Shown piece after piece: positions 43,236 to 51,103 of a stretch of 64,000 bases of DNA. Source of the stretch: Streptomyces hawaiiensis (GTDB lineage: Bacteria; Actinomycetota; Actinomycetes; Streptomycetales; Streptomycetaceae); NCBI RefSeq assembly GCF_004803895.1, contig NZ_CP021978.1, positions 7,316,001-7,380,000 on the forward strand, read 5' to 3'. Position numbers and translations under genes: made by a program. Every line of letters starts with the position of its first letter. Within the stretch, counting starts at the first letter, position 1. A model generated the notes under the pieces. That model had not been told where the DNA came from, ran no database searches, and saw only the letters and a program-made list of their open reading frames with translations.

Positions 43236-44579
43236 TCAGATGTTCCGGAAGCGGTTGATGGCGTCCACGTGCTGCGCGCGCTTCTCCTGGTCGCGCACGC
43301 CCAGGCCTTCCTCGGGGGCCATGCACAGCACGCCGACCTTGCCCTGGTGGAGGTTGCGGTGCACGTCGAAGGCGGCCTGGCCGGTGTCCTCCAGCGAGTA
43401 CACCTTGGACAGGGTCGGGTGGATCTTGCCCTTCGCGATGAGCCGGTTGGCCTCCCAGGCCTCACGGTAGTTGGCGAAGTGCGAGCCGATGATCCGCTTC
43501 AGCGACATCCACAGGTAGCGGTTGTCGTACTCGTGCATGTAGCCCGAGGTCGAGGCGCAGGTGGTGATGGTGCCGCCCTTGCGGGTGACGAAGACGCTCG
43601 CGCCGAAGGTCTCGCGGCCCGGGTGCTCGAAGACGATGTCGATGTCCTCGCCGCCGGTGAGCTCGCGGATGCGCTTGCCGAAGCGCTTCCACTCCTTGGG
43701 GTCCTGGGTGTGCTCGTCCTTCCAGAACTTGTAGCCCTCGGCGCTGCGGTCGATGATCGCCTCGGCGCCCATCGAGCGGCAGATGTCCGCCTTCTGGTCG
43801 CTGGAGACGACACAGATCGGGTTGGCGCCGCCGGCCAGCGCGAACTGGGTGGCGTACGAGCCGAGTCCGCCGCTCGCGCCCCAGATGAGCACGTTGTCGC
43901 CCTGCTTCATGCCGGCGCCGTTGCGGGAGACCAGCTGCCGGTAGGCGGTGGAGTTGACCAGACCGGGGGCGGCGGCCTCCTCCCACGACAGGTGGCCGGG
44001 CTTCGGCATCAGCTGGTTGGACTTGACCAGCGCGATCTCGGCGAGGCCGCCGAAGTTGGTCTCGAAGCCCCAGATGCGCTGCTCGGGGTCGAGCATCGTG
44101 TCGTTGTGGCCGTCCGAGGACTCCAGCTCGACGGACAGACAGTGCGCGACGACCTCGTCGCCGGGGCGCCAGGCGTTGACGCCCGGGCCGGTGCGCAGGA
44201 CGACGCCCGCGAGGTCGGAGCCGATGATGTGGTACGGCAGGTCGTGGCGCTTGGCCAGCTCGTTGGTGCGGCCGTAGCGCTCCAGGAAGCCGAAGGTCGA
44301 CAGCGGCTCGAAGATCGACGTCCACACCGAGTTGTAGTTGACCGACGAGGCCATGACGGCCACCAGGGCCTCACCCGGGCCGAGCTCGGGCAGCGGCACC
44401 TCGTCGAGGTGGATCGACTTGCGGGGGTCCTTGTCGCGGGTCTCGAGGCCCGCGAACATCTCCGTCTCGTCCTTGTGCACGGTGATCGCGCGGTACGACT
44501 CGGGGAGCGGGAGGGCGGCGAAGTCCTCCGACGTGGAGTCGGGCGACTGGATCGCGGCCAGGATGTCCTTAACGGTCAC
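43236..44579 (-). CDS. ccr: Crotonyl-CoA carboxylase/reductase
   Basis: The 447-residue MDR-fold enzyme has the NADPH site WGASGGLGSYATQFALAGG and the features of CO2-fixing enoyl-CoA reductases: VNYNSVW, GFETNFGG (Phe-Glu) and IIGSHFANY (His). It turns crotonyl-CoA, CO2 and NADPH into ethylmalonyl-CoA, which also supplies polyketide extender units. GTG 44579 has GGAGG upstream. It is the first gene of the ethylmalonyl-CoA operon, with a promoter and palindrome about 200 bp upstream, giving a long leader of about 190 bases. Confidence 0.97.
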   Translation of the reverse strand: MTVKDILAAIQSPDSTSEDFAALPLPESYRAITVHKDETEMFAGLETRDKDPRKSIHLDEVPLPELGPGEALVAVMASSVNYNSVWTSIFEPLSTFGFLERYGRTNELAKRHDLPYHIIGSDLAGVVLRTGPGVNAWRPGDEVVAHCLSVELESSDGHNDTMLDPEQRIWGFETNFGGLAEIALVKSNQLMPKPGHLSWEEAAAPGLVNSTAYRQLVSRNGAGMKQGDNVLIWGASGGLGSYATQFALAGGANPICVVSSDQKADICRSMGAEAIIDRSAEGYKFWKDEHTQDPKEWKRFGKRIRELTGGEDIDIVFEHPGRETFGASVFVTRKGGTITTCASTSGYMHEYDNRYLWMSLKRIIGSHFANYREAWEANRLIAKGKIHPTLSKVYSLEDTGQAAFDVHRNLHQGKVGVLCMAPEEGLGVRDQEKRAQHVDAINRFRNI

Positions 44580-44773
44580 GGTGTTGCCTCCGGCGGTGAG
44601 CGCCCTGAGGGAGGGGCGCCGATGGTTACGTCGGTGCTGCTGAGGGTTGAGGGTGTGCCGTCGGTTCGGCGGTGGTGCTGTTCGGCAGCGCTGGTGGCGC
44701 GGGAGGTTGCCTGTGACGCAGGCGTCCGGACGGGCAGGCGCTGGGCCTGCTGGGACGTCGCCCGGACCTCTTC

Positions 44774-44802
44774 AACGTATGACACCGCGTGTCACCCCGC
44801 AA
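44774..44802 (-). promoter_or_regulatory. Inferred ccr promoter with a palindromic operator in its spacer
   Basis: On the minus strand TTGCGG (44797-44802) and TACGTT (44774-44779) are 17 bp apart. The spacer contains a 15-bp palindrome, TGACAC-N3-GTGTCA at 44780-44794, in the usual place for a repressor. The repressor is unknown; the TetR gene upstream is one candidate. Confidence 0.55.
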
Positions 44803-44913
44803 GGCACTGAGTGCCAGAAGTTTCTCTCAGGTGAAATCTTTACTTGACAAATGAGCGATGATCGATCGAACGGTATCCCGGAGTGCCTGCAAAACGGCCC
44901 CTGACATGCCAAA

Positions 44914-44937
44914 ACGGCCACCCCGAGGGGTGGCCGT
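44914..44937 (-). terminator. Rho-independent terminator of the TetR gene
   Basis: ACGGCCACCCC at 44914-44924 and GGGGTGGCCGT at 44927-44937 form a perfect 11-bp stem, followed in the minus direction by TTTT. It is 21 bp after the TetR stop. Confidence 0.88.
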
Positions 44938-44958
44938 CATCACACGGGTGAAGGGGGC

Positions 44959-45768
44959 TCAGCGTTCCTTGAGCGCCTGCTCGATCGTCCGCATGACCTC
45001 GTCCAGCGGGGCGTCGGTGCGGGCGACGGTCACCAGCACCTCACCCTGCGCCGAGGCCGTGGCCGCGGCCGGCTGCGGTTCCGTGGAGCGCCCGGCCCCC
45101 ATGCCCGACCCGAAGGTCTTGCGCACGATCGCGAAGGCGTGGTCCAGCTGCGCCTCCACATCCCCCTGGGCGCCCGCCCGCAACCAGCGCCGCAGCACGT
45201 GGTTGTGGGCCGTGACGACCGCGGACGCGGCGACCTCCGCCAGCAGCGGGTCGTCGTTGGCGTCGTCGGCGTGCGCGCGCTCGTCGAAGTGGCCGAGGAG
45301 ATAGCGGGTGAAGAGGCGCTCGTAGCGGGCCACCGACGCGATCTCCGCCTCGCGCAGGGTGGGCACCTCGCGCGTCAGCTTGTAGCGGGCGACCGAGATC
45401 TCCGGCCGGGCCGCGTACATCCTCATGACTTCCTTGATGCCACGGCACACCGTGTCGAGCGGATGCTCGTGCGCGGGCGCGGCGTTGAGCACCGCCTCGG
45501 CGCGGATCAGGGTGTCGTCGTGGTCGGGGAAGATCGCCTCTTCCTTGGAGCGGAAGTGGCGGAAGAAGGTGCGGCGGGCCACCCCCGCCTGGGCCGCGAT
45601 CTCGTCGACGGTGGTCGCCTCGTACCCCTTGGTCGCGAACAGCTCCATCGCGGCGGCCGCCAGTTCCCGGCGCATCTTGAGCCGCTGGGCGGCGGCGCGA
45701 GAGCCGGCGGCACTTTCCGGCGCGTCGGTCGCGGCGGGTGTACGTGAGGACTTGGCGGGCTGGGGCAT
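44959..45768 (-). CDS. TetR-family regulator beside the ethylmalonyl-CoA operon
   Basis: The 269-residue protein has a TetR-type N-terminal HTH (FATKGYEATTVDEIAAQAGV, then ARRTFFRHFRSKEEAI) and a helical ligand domain. An extra, Ala/Pro-rich N-terminus precedes the HTH. ATG 45768 follows TACGTT at 45775-45780 by seven bases, so the transcript is probably leaderless; ATG 45786 is the alternative. A perfect palindrome overlaps this promoter. It lies between the ccr operon and a 3-hydroxyacyl-CoA dehydrogenase, all on the minus strand, and may respond to an acyl-CoA; that is inference. Confidence 0.88.
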   Translation of the reverse strand: MPQPAKSSRTPAATDAPESAAGSRAAAQRLKMRRELAAAAMELFATKGYEATTVDEIAAQAGVARRTFFRHFRSKEEAIFPDHDDTLIRAEAVLNAAPAHEHPLDTVCRGIKEVMRMYAARPEISVARYKLTREVPTLREAEIASVARYERLFTRYLLGHFDERAHADDANDDPLLAEVAASAVVTAHNHVLRRWLRAGAQGDVEAQLDHAFAIVRKTFGSGMGAGRSTEPQPAAATASAQGEVLVTVARTDAPLDEVMRTIEQALKER

Positions 45769-45787
45769 GCCCTGAACGTACTGCATG

Positions 45788-45805
45788 TGCGCAGCTCGCT
45801 GCGCA
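45788..45805. promoter_or_regulatory. Palindrome overlapping the TetR promoter
   Basis: TGCGCAGC-TC-GCTGCGCA is a perfect 8-2-8 palindrome covering the spacer and -35 region of the inferred TetR promoter. It is the size of a TetR dimer site, so autoregulation is likely but not proven. Confidence 0.6.
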
Positions 45806-45928
45806 TGACCTGGTTCCACCCCGCCGCCGCGGGGCGGGGCAGGGGCGGGCCGGCCGGCCGGGTGGAACCGGTCCGGGCCGAGCAGGCCGCCCCACTCCGC
45901 GCCGGACCGGAACCAGTCGCCGGGACGC

Positions 45929-47734
45929 TCAGCGCTTGGCATATTCGCGGAAGCCACGGCCGGTCTTGCGGCCGAGGCAGCCCGCGGCCACCAGGTGCTC
46001 CAGGAGCGGCGCCGGAGCGAGCCCCGGGTCGCGGAACTCGCGGTGCAGGACCTTCTCGATGGCGAGCGAGACGTCCAGCCCGACGACGTCCAGCAGCTCG
46101 AACGGGCCCATCGGGTAACCGCCGCCCAGCTTCATCGCCGCGTCGATGTCGTCGAGCGTCGCGTAGTGCTCCTGCACCATCTTGATCGCGTTGTTGAGGT
46201 ACGGGAACAGCAGCGCGTTCACGATGAAGCCCGCGCGGTCACCGCAGTCCACCGGGTGCTTCCTGATCCGGCCGCACACCTCGCGGACCGTCGCGTGGAC
46301 GTCGTCGGCGGTCAGCACCGTCCGGACGACCTCGACCAGCTTCATGGCGGGCGCCGGGTTGAAGAAGTGCATGCCGATGACGTCCTGCGGGCGCGAGGTG
46401 GCCCGGGCGCAGGCGACGACCGGCAGCGACGAGGTCGTGGTGGCCAGGATCGCGCCCGGCTTGCAGACCTTGTCCAGGGCGGCGAACAACTGGCGCTTGA
46501 CCTCCAATTCCTCGGCGACCGCCTCCACGGCCAGGTCGACGTCCGCGAAGTCGTCGTAGGTGCCCGTGGCGGTGATGCGGTCCAGGGTCTCGGCGGCGGC
46601 CTCCGCGCTCATGCGGCCCTTGTCGACCGAGCGGGCCAGGGACTTGCCGATCCGGGCCTTCGCGGTCTGCGCCTTCTCCGCGCTGCGGGCGGCCAGGACC
46701 ACCTCGTAGCCGGCCTTGGCGAAGACCTCGGCGATACCGGAGGCCATGGTGCCCGAGCCCGCGACGCCGACCGAGCGGACCTCCCGGCCGGGAACCAGGT
46801 CGCCGCCCTCCAGCGGGGTCAGCGCGTCCCGCACGACGACCGGGCTGCCCGGCGCCTCGTAGGTGTAGAAGCCGCGTCCCGCCTTGCGGCCGGTCAGGCC
46901 CGCCTCGCTCAGCTGCTTGAGGATCGGGGCCGGGGCGTGCAGCCGGTCGCGGGAGGCGGCGTACATGGCCTCCAGGACCGTGCGCGCGGTGTCCACGCCG
47001 ATCAGGTCGAGCAGCGCCAGCGGGCCCATGGGCAGCCCGCAGCCCAGCCGCATCGCGGCGTCGATGTCCTCGCGGGAGGCGTACTTCGCCTCGTACATCG
47101 CGGCCGCCTGGTTGAGGTAGCCGAACAGCAGGCCGTCGGCGACGAATCCGGGGCGGTCGCCGACCGCGACGGGCTCCTTGCCCAGGTCGAGCGCGAGGTC
47201 CGTGACCGCGGTGACGGCCGCCGGCGCGGTCAGCACCGAGGAGACGACCTCCACCAGCCGCATCGCCGGGGCCGGGTTGAAGAAGTGCAGGCCCAGCACC
47301 CGCTCGGGACGGGACGAGTCGGCGGCCAGCCGGGTCACGGACAGGGCGTTGGTGCCGGTCGCCAGGATCGTCTCGGGGCGCACGATCCCGTCCAGCTCAC
47401 GGAAGATCTGCTGCTTGACCTCGTAGGACTCCGGGGCCACCTCGATGACCAGGTCGGCGTCGGCCGCGGTGCGCAGGTCGGCGGAGGTGCGGACACGGCC
47501 GAGGATCTCGGCGCGCTCCTGCTCGGTCAGCCGGCCGCGCTCGACGCCGCGGGCGGTGGAGGCCTCCAGAGCGGCGACGCACTTCGCGGCCTGGGCCTCG
47601 CTGATGTCGATGCCGACGACCGTGCGGCCGGCCTTGGCGAGGACCTCGGCGATGCCGGTGCCCATCGTGCCGAGGCCGACGACGGCGACGGTCTGCAGCG
47701 GGGACTGGGACGGGTCGGAAAGGGGAGTGGCCAT
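45929..47734 (-). CDS. 3-hydroxyacyl-CoA dehydrogenase with two tandem copies
   Basis: The 601-residue protein is two complete 3-hydroxybutyryl-CoA dehydrogenase units. Copy one starts with VAVVGLGTMGTGIAEVLAKA, copy two (about residue 315) with VGVAGSGTMASGIAEVFAKA; each has a LHFFNPAPAM or MHFFNPAPAM motif and PMGPLALLD or PMGPFELLD. In copy one the usual catalytic context around FNPAPAM is present, so both may be active. It would make or use crotonyl-CoA precursors for the nearby ethylmalonyl-CoA pathway. ATG 47734 has CTGGAG upstream. It is 160 bp upstream of the TetR gene. Confidence 0.93.
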   Translation of the reverse strand: MATPLSDPSQSPLQTVAVVGLGTMGTGIAEVLAKAGRTVVGIDISEAQAAKCVAALEASTARGVERGRLTEQERAEILGRVRTSADLRTAADADLVIEVAPESYEVKQQIFRELDGIVRPETILATGTNALSVTRLAADSSRPERVLGLHFFNPAPAMRLVEVVSSVLTAPAAVTAVTDLALDLGKEPVAVGDRPGFVADGLLFGYLNQAAAMYEAKYASREDIDAAMRLGCGLPMGPLALLDLIGVDTARTVLEAMYAASRDRLHAPAPILKQLSEAGLTGRKAGRGFYTYEAPGSPVVVRDALTPLEGGDLVPGREVRSVGVAGSGTMASGIAEVFAKAGYEVVLAARSAEKAQTAKARIGKSLARSVDKGRMSAEAAAETLDRITATGTYDDFADVDLAVEAVAEELEVKRQLFAALDKVCKPGAILATTTSSLPVVACARATSRPQDVIGMHFFNPAPAMKLVEVVRTVLTADDVHATVREVCGRIRKHPVDCGDRAGFIVNALLFPYLNNAIKMVQEHYATLDDIDAAMKLGGGYPMGPFELLDVVGLDVSLAIEKVLHREFRDPGLAPAPLLEHLVAAGCLGRKTGRGFREYAKR

Positions 47735-48131
47735 CGCGGGACTCCAGGATGAGGGTGACGACGGGGAACGCGCTCCGGGTGCGCCGTAGGCGGCCCGGCG
47801 GAAGCCGGACCACAGGGCGCAACCGGGTGCGTGATGAAGTGCGGGTGCTGGCCGGGCTGCGAAGCGCACACGCCCGGTGCCGCTCCGCGGGCGTGCACAC
47901 GCCCGGGGTGAACGGCGGTTCCGACCGGCCCTGTCCCGGGGCCGAGCCGTACTGCGGTACCTGAGGCACCGAACCGACTGCTCTCGCGACTGCCGCGTCA
48001 CCAGACCGCCGCGAGGAAATGCGAGTGGGTAACTCGCTCGTCTGAGCTTAACTGGCGGGTAACGAGCGCGCCAGCCCTCGTCTTTGTGATGTACGTCCCG
48101 CGCGGCTCGCACCGCCCCTAACCTCTCAGTC
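47735..48131. other. 397-bp divergent gap
   Basis: It separates the tandem dehydrogenase from the divergent HEAT gene and must hold both promoters. GGGTAAC occurs twice (about 48027 and 48056), and CGCTCGT/ACGAGCG form an inverted pair. TAACCT at 48119-48124, seven bases before ATG 48132, suggests a leaderless HEAT-gene transcript. I see no gene. Confidence 0.45.
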
Positions 48132-48707
48132 ATGGACGAAGAGTTGCGATCACTCACGGAGCGCTTACGGCAGGAGTCCGGGGCGTCGCCCGCCTTCGAG
48201 CGGCTCGTGGCGACCGACGACCTCGACGCCCTGGCGGCGGCGCTGACCGAACCGGGACAGCACCTGTGGGCGAGGGAACTGGCCGCGTTCCGGCTGGGGC
48301 TCGCGCGGGACCGGCGGGCCTTCGAGGCCCTGGTGCTGCTGCTCAACCACCGTGACCCCCCGCGCTGCGCCTCCGCCGCCCACGCCCTCGCCCGGCTCGG
48401 GGACCCGCGCACCGCCCGCGCGGCCGCCGCCCTGGCCACCAACGAGCTGCGCGTCGCCTACGCCCTGCACCCGGTGCGCCTGCTGGTCGAGCTGCGCGCC
48501 CCGGAGGCGGTGCCCGCGCTGATCACCACGCTCCAGCGGCGCCTGCGCCCGCACGACCCGTACCGCCGCGTGGCGCTCGCCTGCGTGGACGGGCTCGGCG
48601 CGCTGGGCGACGCCCGGGCCAGACCCGTCCTGAACGAGGCCCTCGCGCACCCGGCGCTGGCCGAGGCGGCGGTGCGGGCGCTGGGGCGGATCCCGAAGCG
48701 GAGGTGA
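48132..48707 (+). CDS. HEAT-repeat protein with a TTA codon
   Basis: The 191-residue protein consists of several HEAT-like helix pairs (FEALVLLLNHRDPPRCASAA, LARLGDPRTARAAAALA, ACVDGLGALGDARARPVLNE). Similar proteins are sometimes mislabelled adenylosuccinate lyase, which this is not. Leu12 is encoded by TTA (48165-48167), so translation should need the bldA tRNA. The first codons include further non-preferred choices (TTG, CGA, TCA). No ribosome site is seen; a TAACCT element suggests leaderless transcription. Function unknown. Confidence 0.82.
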   Translation: MDEELRSLTERLRQESGASPAFERLVATDDLDALAAALTEPGQHLWARELAAFRLGLARDRRAFEALVLLLNHRDPPRCASAAHALARLGDPRTARAAAALATNELRVAYALHPVRLLVELRAPEAVPALITTLQRRLRPHDPYRRVALACVDGLGALGDARARPVLNEALAHPALAEAAVRALGRIPKRR

Positions 48708-48709
48708 CG

Positions 48710-49321
48710 TCAGCGCGGGAGTGCCCTGGCGTACCGCACCTCGGGGACCGCGACCCCCTCCACGTCGAAGGGCTCCTCGGCGCCGTCCGCCCGGAAGCCG
48801 GCCCTCTCGTAGAAGCGGCGGGCCCGGTCGTTCTCCTTGAGCACCCACAGCAGGAGACGGCCGTGGCCCGCGGCGGAGCAGCGCGCGACCGACTCCGTGA
48901 GCAGTGCCTGCCCCACGCCCTGCCCCACCTGATCCGGGTGCACGTAGATGGCGTACAACTCGGCGTCCCCGGTGAGGACTTCACCCTCCCGGTACGGGCC
49001 GTGGCACGCCCAGCCGACGAGCTCGCCGCCGGCGCCCTCGGCGACCAGGTTCACCACACTGCCGTCGCCCTGCGAGAGGTACGTACGACGGCGCTCGGCG
49101 TCCTCCTCGACGCTGAGCCCGTCCAGGTACGACTGCGGGATCAGGCCCTGGTAGGCGCTGCGCCAGCCGCCGACGCGGATCTGAGCGACACGGTCGCAGT
49201 CGGCGAGCGTCATCTCCCGTATCCGAAGGCTTCTCATGGCGCCACAGCCGAGACCTGGCGGGCCCGCGCCGCCGAGTGCGGCCTCGCCGCCGGGGGAGGG
49301 GGTCCTCGTCAGCTCACTCAT
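48710..49321 (-). CDS. GNAT-family N-acetyltransferase
   Basis: The 203-residue protein contains a GNAT domain with LRIREMTLADCDRVAQIRVG, AELYAIYVHPDQVGQGVGQA (acetyl-CoA loop Q/RxxGxG/A) and LWVLKENDRARRFYERAGF. The acceptor is unknown. ATG 49321 adds a low-complexity Gly/Pro-rich start of about 28 residues; ATG 49237 would start directly at the domain, and neither has a good ribosome site. It converges with the HEAT gene, the stops being two bases apart. Confidence 0.88.
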   Translation of the reverse strand: MSELTRTPSPGGEAALGGAGPPGLGCGAMRSLRIREMTLADCDRVAQIRVGGWRSAYQGLIPQSYLDGLSVEEDAERRRTYLSQGDGSVVNLVAEGAGGELVGWACHGPYREGEVLTGDAELYAIYVHPDQVGQGVGQALLTESVARCSAAGHGRLLLWVLKENDRARRFYERAGFRADGAEEPFDVEGVAVPEVRYARALPR

Positions 49322-49378
49322 GGCTCCATGGTGGACCACGGGAGCGACAACGCCCGCCCCCGACGGATCGTCAGCCGC

Positions 49379-50956
49379 TCAGTGACGGAAGCCGAGCAGG
49401 CCGTGCAGCGTCGAGCCGTCGGAGGAGGCCGACGCCGCCTTCGCGGCCGTCGCCGCGGGCTTCGGGTCGGGCAGCGCCTCGCACACCGCGTCCGCCTCGC
49501 CGTAGCCGCGCGGCACGGTGCCGTCCGACAGGTATGCCGCCAGGTGCTTGTCCAGGCAGGCGTTGCCGCTCAGCGTGACGCCGTGGTTGCCGCCGCCCTC
49601 CTCGACGACCAGGCTGGAACGGGCCAGCAGGTGGTGGACGGTGACAGCGCCCTCGTACGGAGTGGCCGCGTCGCCGGTCGCCTGGAACAGCAGGGCCGGA
49701 GGCAGTTTGCCGTTGGCCACGTTCACCGGGCGCAGTGAGTCCGTCGGCCAGAACGCGCACGGCGCGTTGTACCAGGCGTTGTTCCAGGTCATGAACGGCG
49801 CCTTCTCGTACACCGCCCAGTTGTCCTTGCGCCACTGCCGCCAGTCGCGCGGCCAGTCGGCGTCCCGGCACTGCACCGAGGTGTAGACGCTGTAGCCGTT
49901 GTCGCCGGAGGCGTCGACCGCGCCGAAGTTCTCGTACGCCTCGACCAGCGGCTCGGGGTCCTTGTCGTTCACGTACGCCGCGAACGCCTCCGCCAGGCTG
50001 GGCCAGTAGCCGTTGTAGTAGCCGCCCGGAATGAAGGTGTCCTCCAGCTCCGAGGCGCCCACCGTGCCGCCCGCCGGCTTCTTCGCGAGGACCGCGCGCA
50101 TCGCGTACCACTTGGCCTCGATCCTCTCCGGATCGGTGCCCAGTTTGTACGTCGCGTCGTACTTGGCGACCCAGGCCAGGAAGGCGCGGTGGCGGTCGTT
50201 GAAGGCCACGTCCTGGTTGAGGTTGGCGTCGTACCAGACGTCGGTCGGGTCGACGACCGAGTCCAGGACCAGGCGCCGGACCCGCTCCGGGAAGAACTTG
50301 GCGTAGACCGCACCCAGATAGGTGCCGTACGAGTAGCCGAAGTAGTTGATCTTCTTCGCGCCCAGGGCCTGCCGGATCGCGTCCATGTCGCGCACGGCGC
50401 TGGTGGTGTTGATGTAGGGCAGGAGGTGCCCGTACTTCTTGCCGCAGGCGGCGGCGAAGGACCTGGCGCGGTCGAGGTTGGCCTTCTCGATCGCGGGCGT
50501 CGTCGGCAGGGAGTTTGGGCGGACCGGGTCGAAGTGGCCCGGCTTGCAGTCCAGTGCGGGCTTGCTCGCCCCCACGCCGCGTGGGTCGAAGCCGATGACG
50601 TCGTACTGGGCCGCGACCTTCGCGGGCAGCGAGGACGCGACGAACCCGGCGAGCGTCAGACCGCTGCCGCCGGGACCGCCGGGGTTGACCAGCAGCGGGC
50701 CCTGGTAGGTCCTGGCGGTGTGCGGGACGCGGGACAGGGCGAGGGTGATCTTCTCCCCGTGCGGCCTGCGGTGGTCGAGCGGCACCTTCAGGGACGCGCA
50801 CTGGAGCGTCGGGTAGTCCTCGGTGGCGCAGCTCTTCCAGGAGAGCTTCGCGGTCTGCGGGGTGTTGGCGGGGGCGCTCGCCTCGGCGGCAACGGCCGTG
50901 AAGGCCCCGGCCATGACGATGGCGGCACCGCACAGCGCGGCTGCGCGTTTTCTCAT
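49379..50956 (-). CDS. Secreted tripeptidyl aminopeptidase-like alpha/beta hydrolase
   Basis: The 525-residue protein has a Sec signal (MRKRAAALCGAAIVMAGAFT, cleavage near AEASA). Catalytic features are the oxyanion VNPGGPGGSG, nucleophile Ser in FGYSYGTYLGA, Asp and a His in EGGGNHGVTL, followed by a C-terminal TAP-like domain (ATGDAATPYEGA, CLDKHLAAYLSDGTVP). Streptomyces tripeptidyl aminopeptidases of this type act outside the cell on peptides. GGGAGG is five bases before ATG 50956; the open frame beyond is not coding. Confidence 0.93.
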   Translation of the reverse strand: MRKRAAALCGAAIVMAGAFTAVAAEASAPANTPQTAKLSWKSCATEDYPTLQCASLKVPLDHRRPHGEKITLALSRVPHTARTYQGPLLVNPGGPGGSGLTLAGFVASSLPAKVAAQYDVIGFDPRGVGASKPALDCKPGHFDPVRPNSLPTTPAIEKANLDRARSFAAACGKKYGHLLPYINTTSAVRDMDAIRQALGAKKINYFGYSYGTYLGAVYAKFFPERVRRLVLDSVVDPTDVWYDANLNQDVAFNDRHRAFLAWVAKYDATYKLGTDPERIEAKWYAMRAVLAKKPAGGTVGASELEDTFIPGGYYNGYWPSLAEAFAAYVNDKDPEPLVEAYENFGAVDASGDNGYSVYTSVQCRDADWPRDWRQWRKDNWAVYEKAPFMTWNNAWYNAPCAFWPTDSLRPVNVANGKLPPALLFQATGDAATPYEGAVTVHHLLARSSLVVEEGGGNHGVTLSGNACLDKHLAAYLSDGTVPRGYGEADAVCEALPDPKPAATAAKAASASSDGSTLHGLLGFRH

Positions 50957-51089
50957 GGAGTCCTCCCAGGACGGCGGGATGAAGGACCGCGAGGGTCGCC
51001 GTCCTCGCCGCATCGTCCCGGAAACCGGTCCCGGAAGAACTCATTCCGTCAAACTGATGACCCGATTGGATCTTCGGATGCGCTCGTAT

Positions 51090-51103
51090 GCTCCTAAAGG
51101 AGC
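51090..51103 (-). terminator. Short hairpin overlapping the radical-SAM stop codon
   Basis: GCTCCT and AGGAGC form a six-base stem with an AA loop that includes the TAG stop of the radical-SAM gene at 51094-51096. It is short and lacks a T tract. Confidence 0.3.

Larger units (their letters stand above)
44580..44958. other. Regulatory gap upstream of ccr
   Basis: This 379-bp gap contains the inferred ccr leader, the promoter/palindrome at 44774-44802 and the TetR terminator. A GC-rich stretch at about 44715-44760 may fold (GCAGGC/GCCTGC). I see no gene. Confidence 0.6.

Noticed and set aside
44846..44900. Plus-strand TTGACA and a GATCGATC palindrome as a promoter or operator
   Set aside because: No -10 at a suitable distance and no plus-strand gene downstream; the palindrome extends only eight bases.
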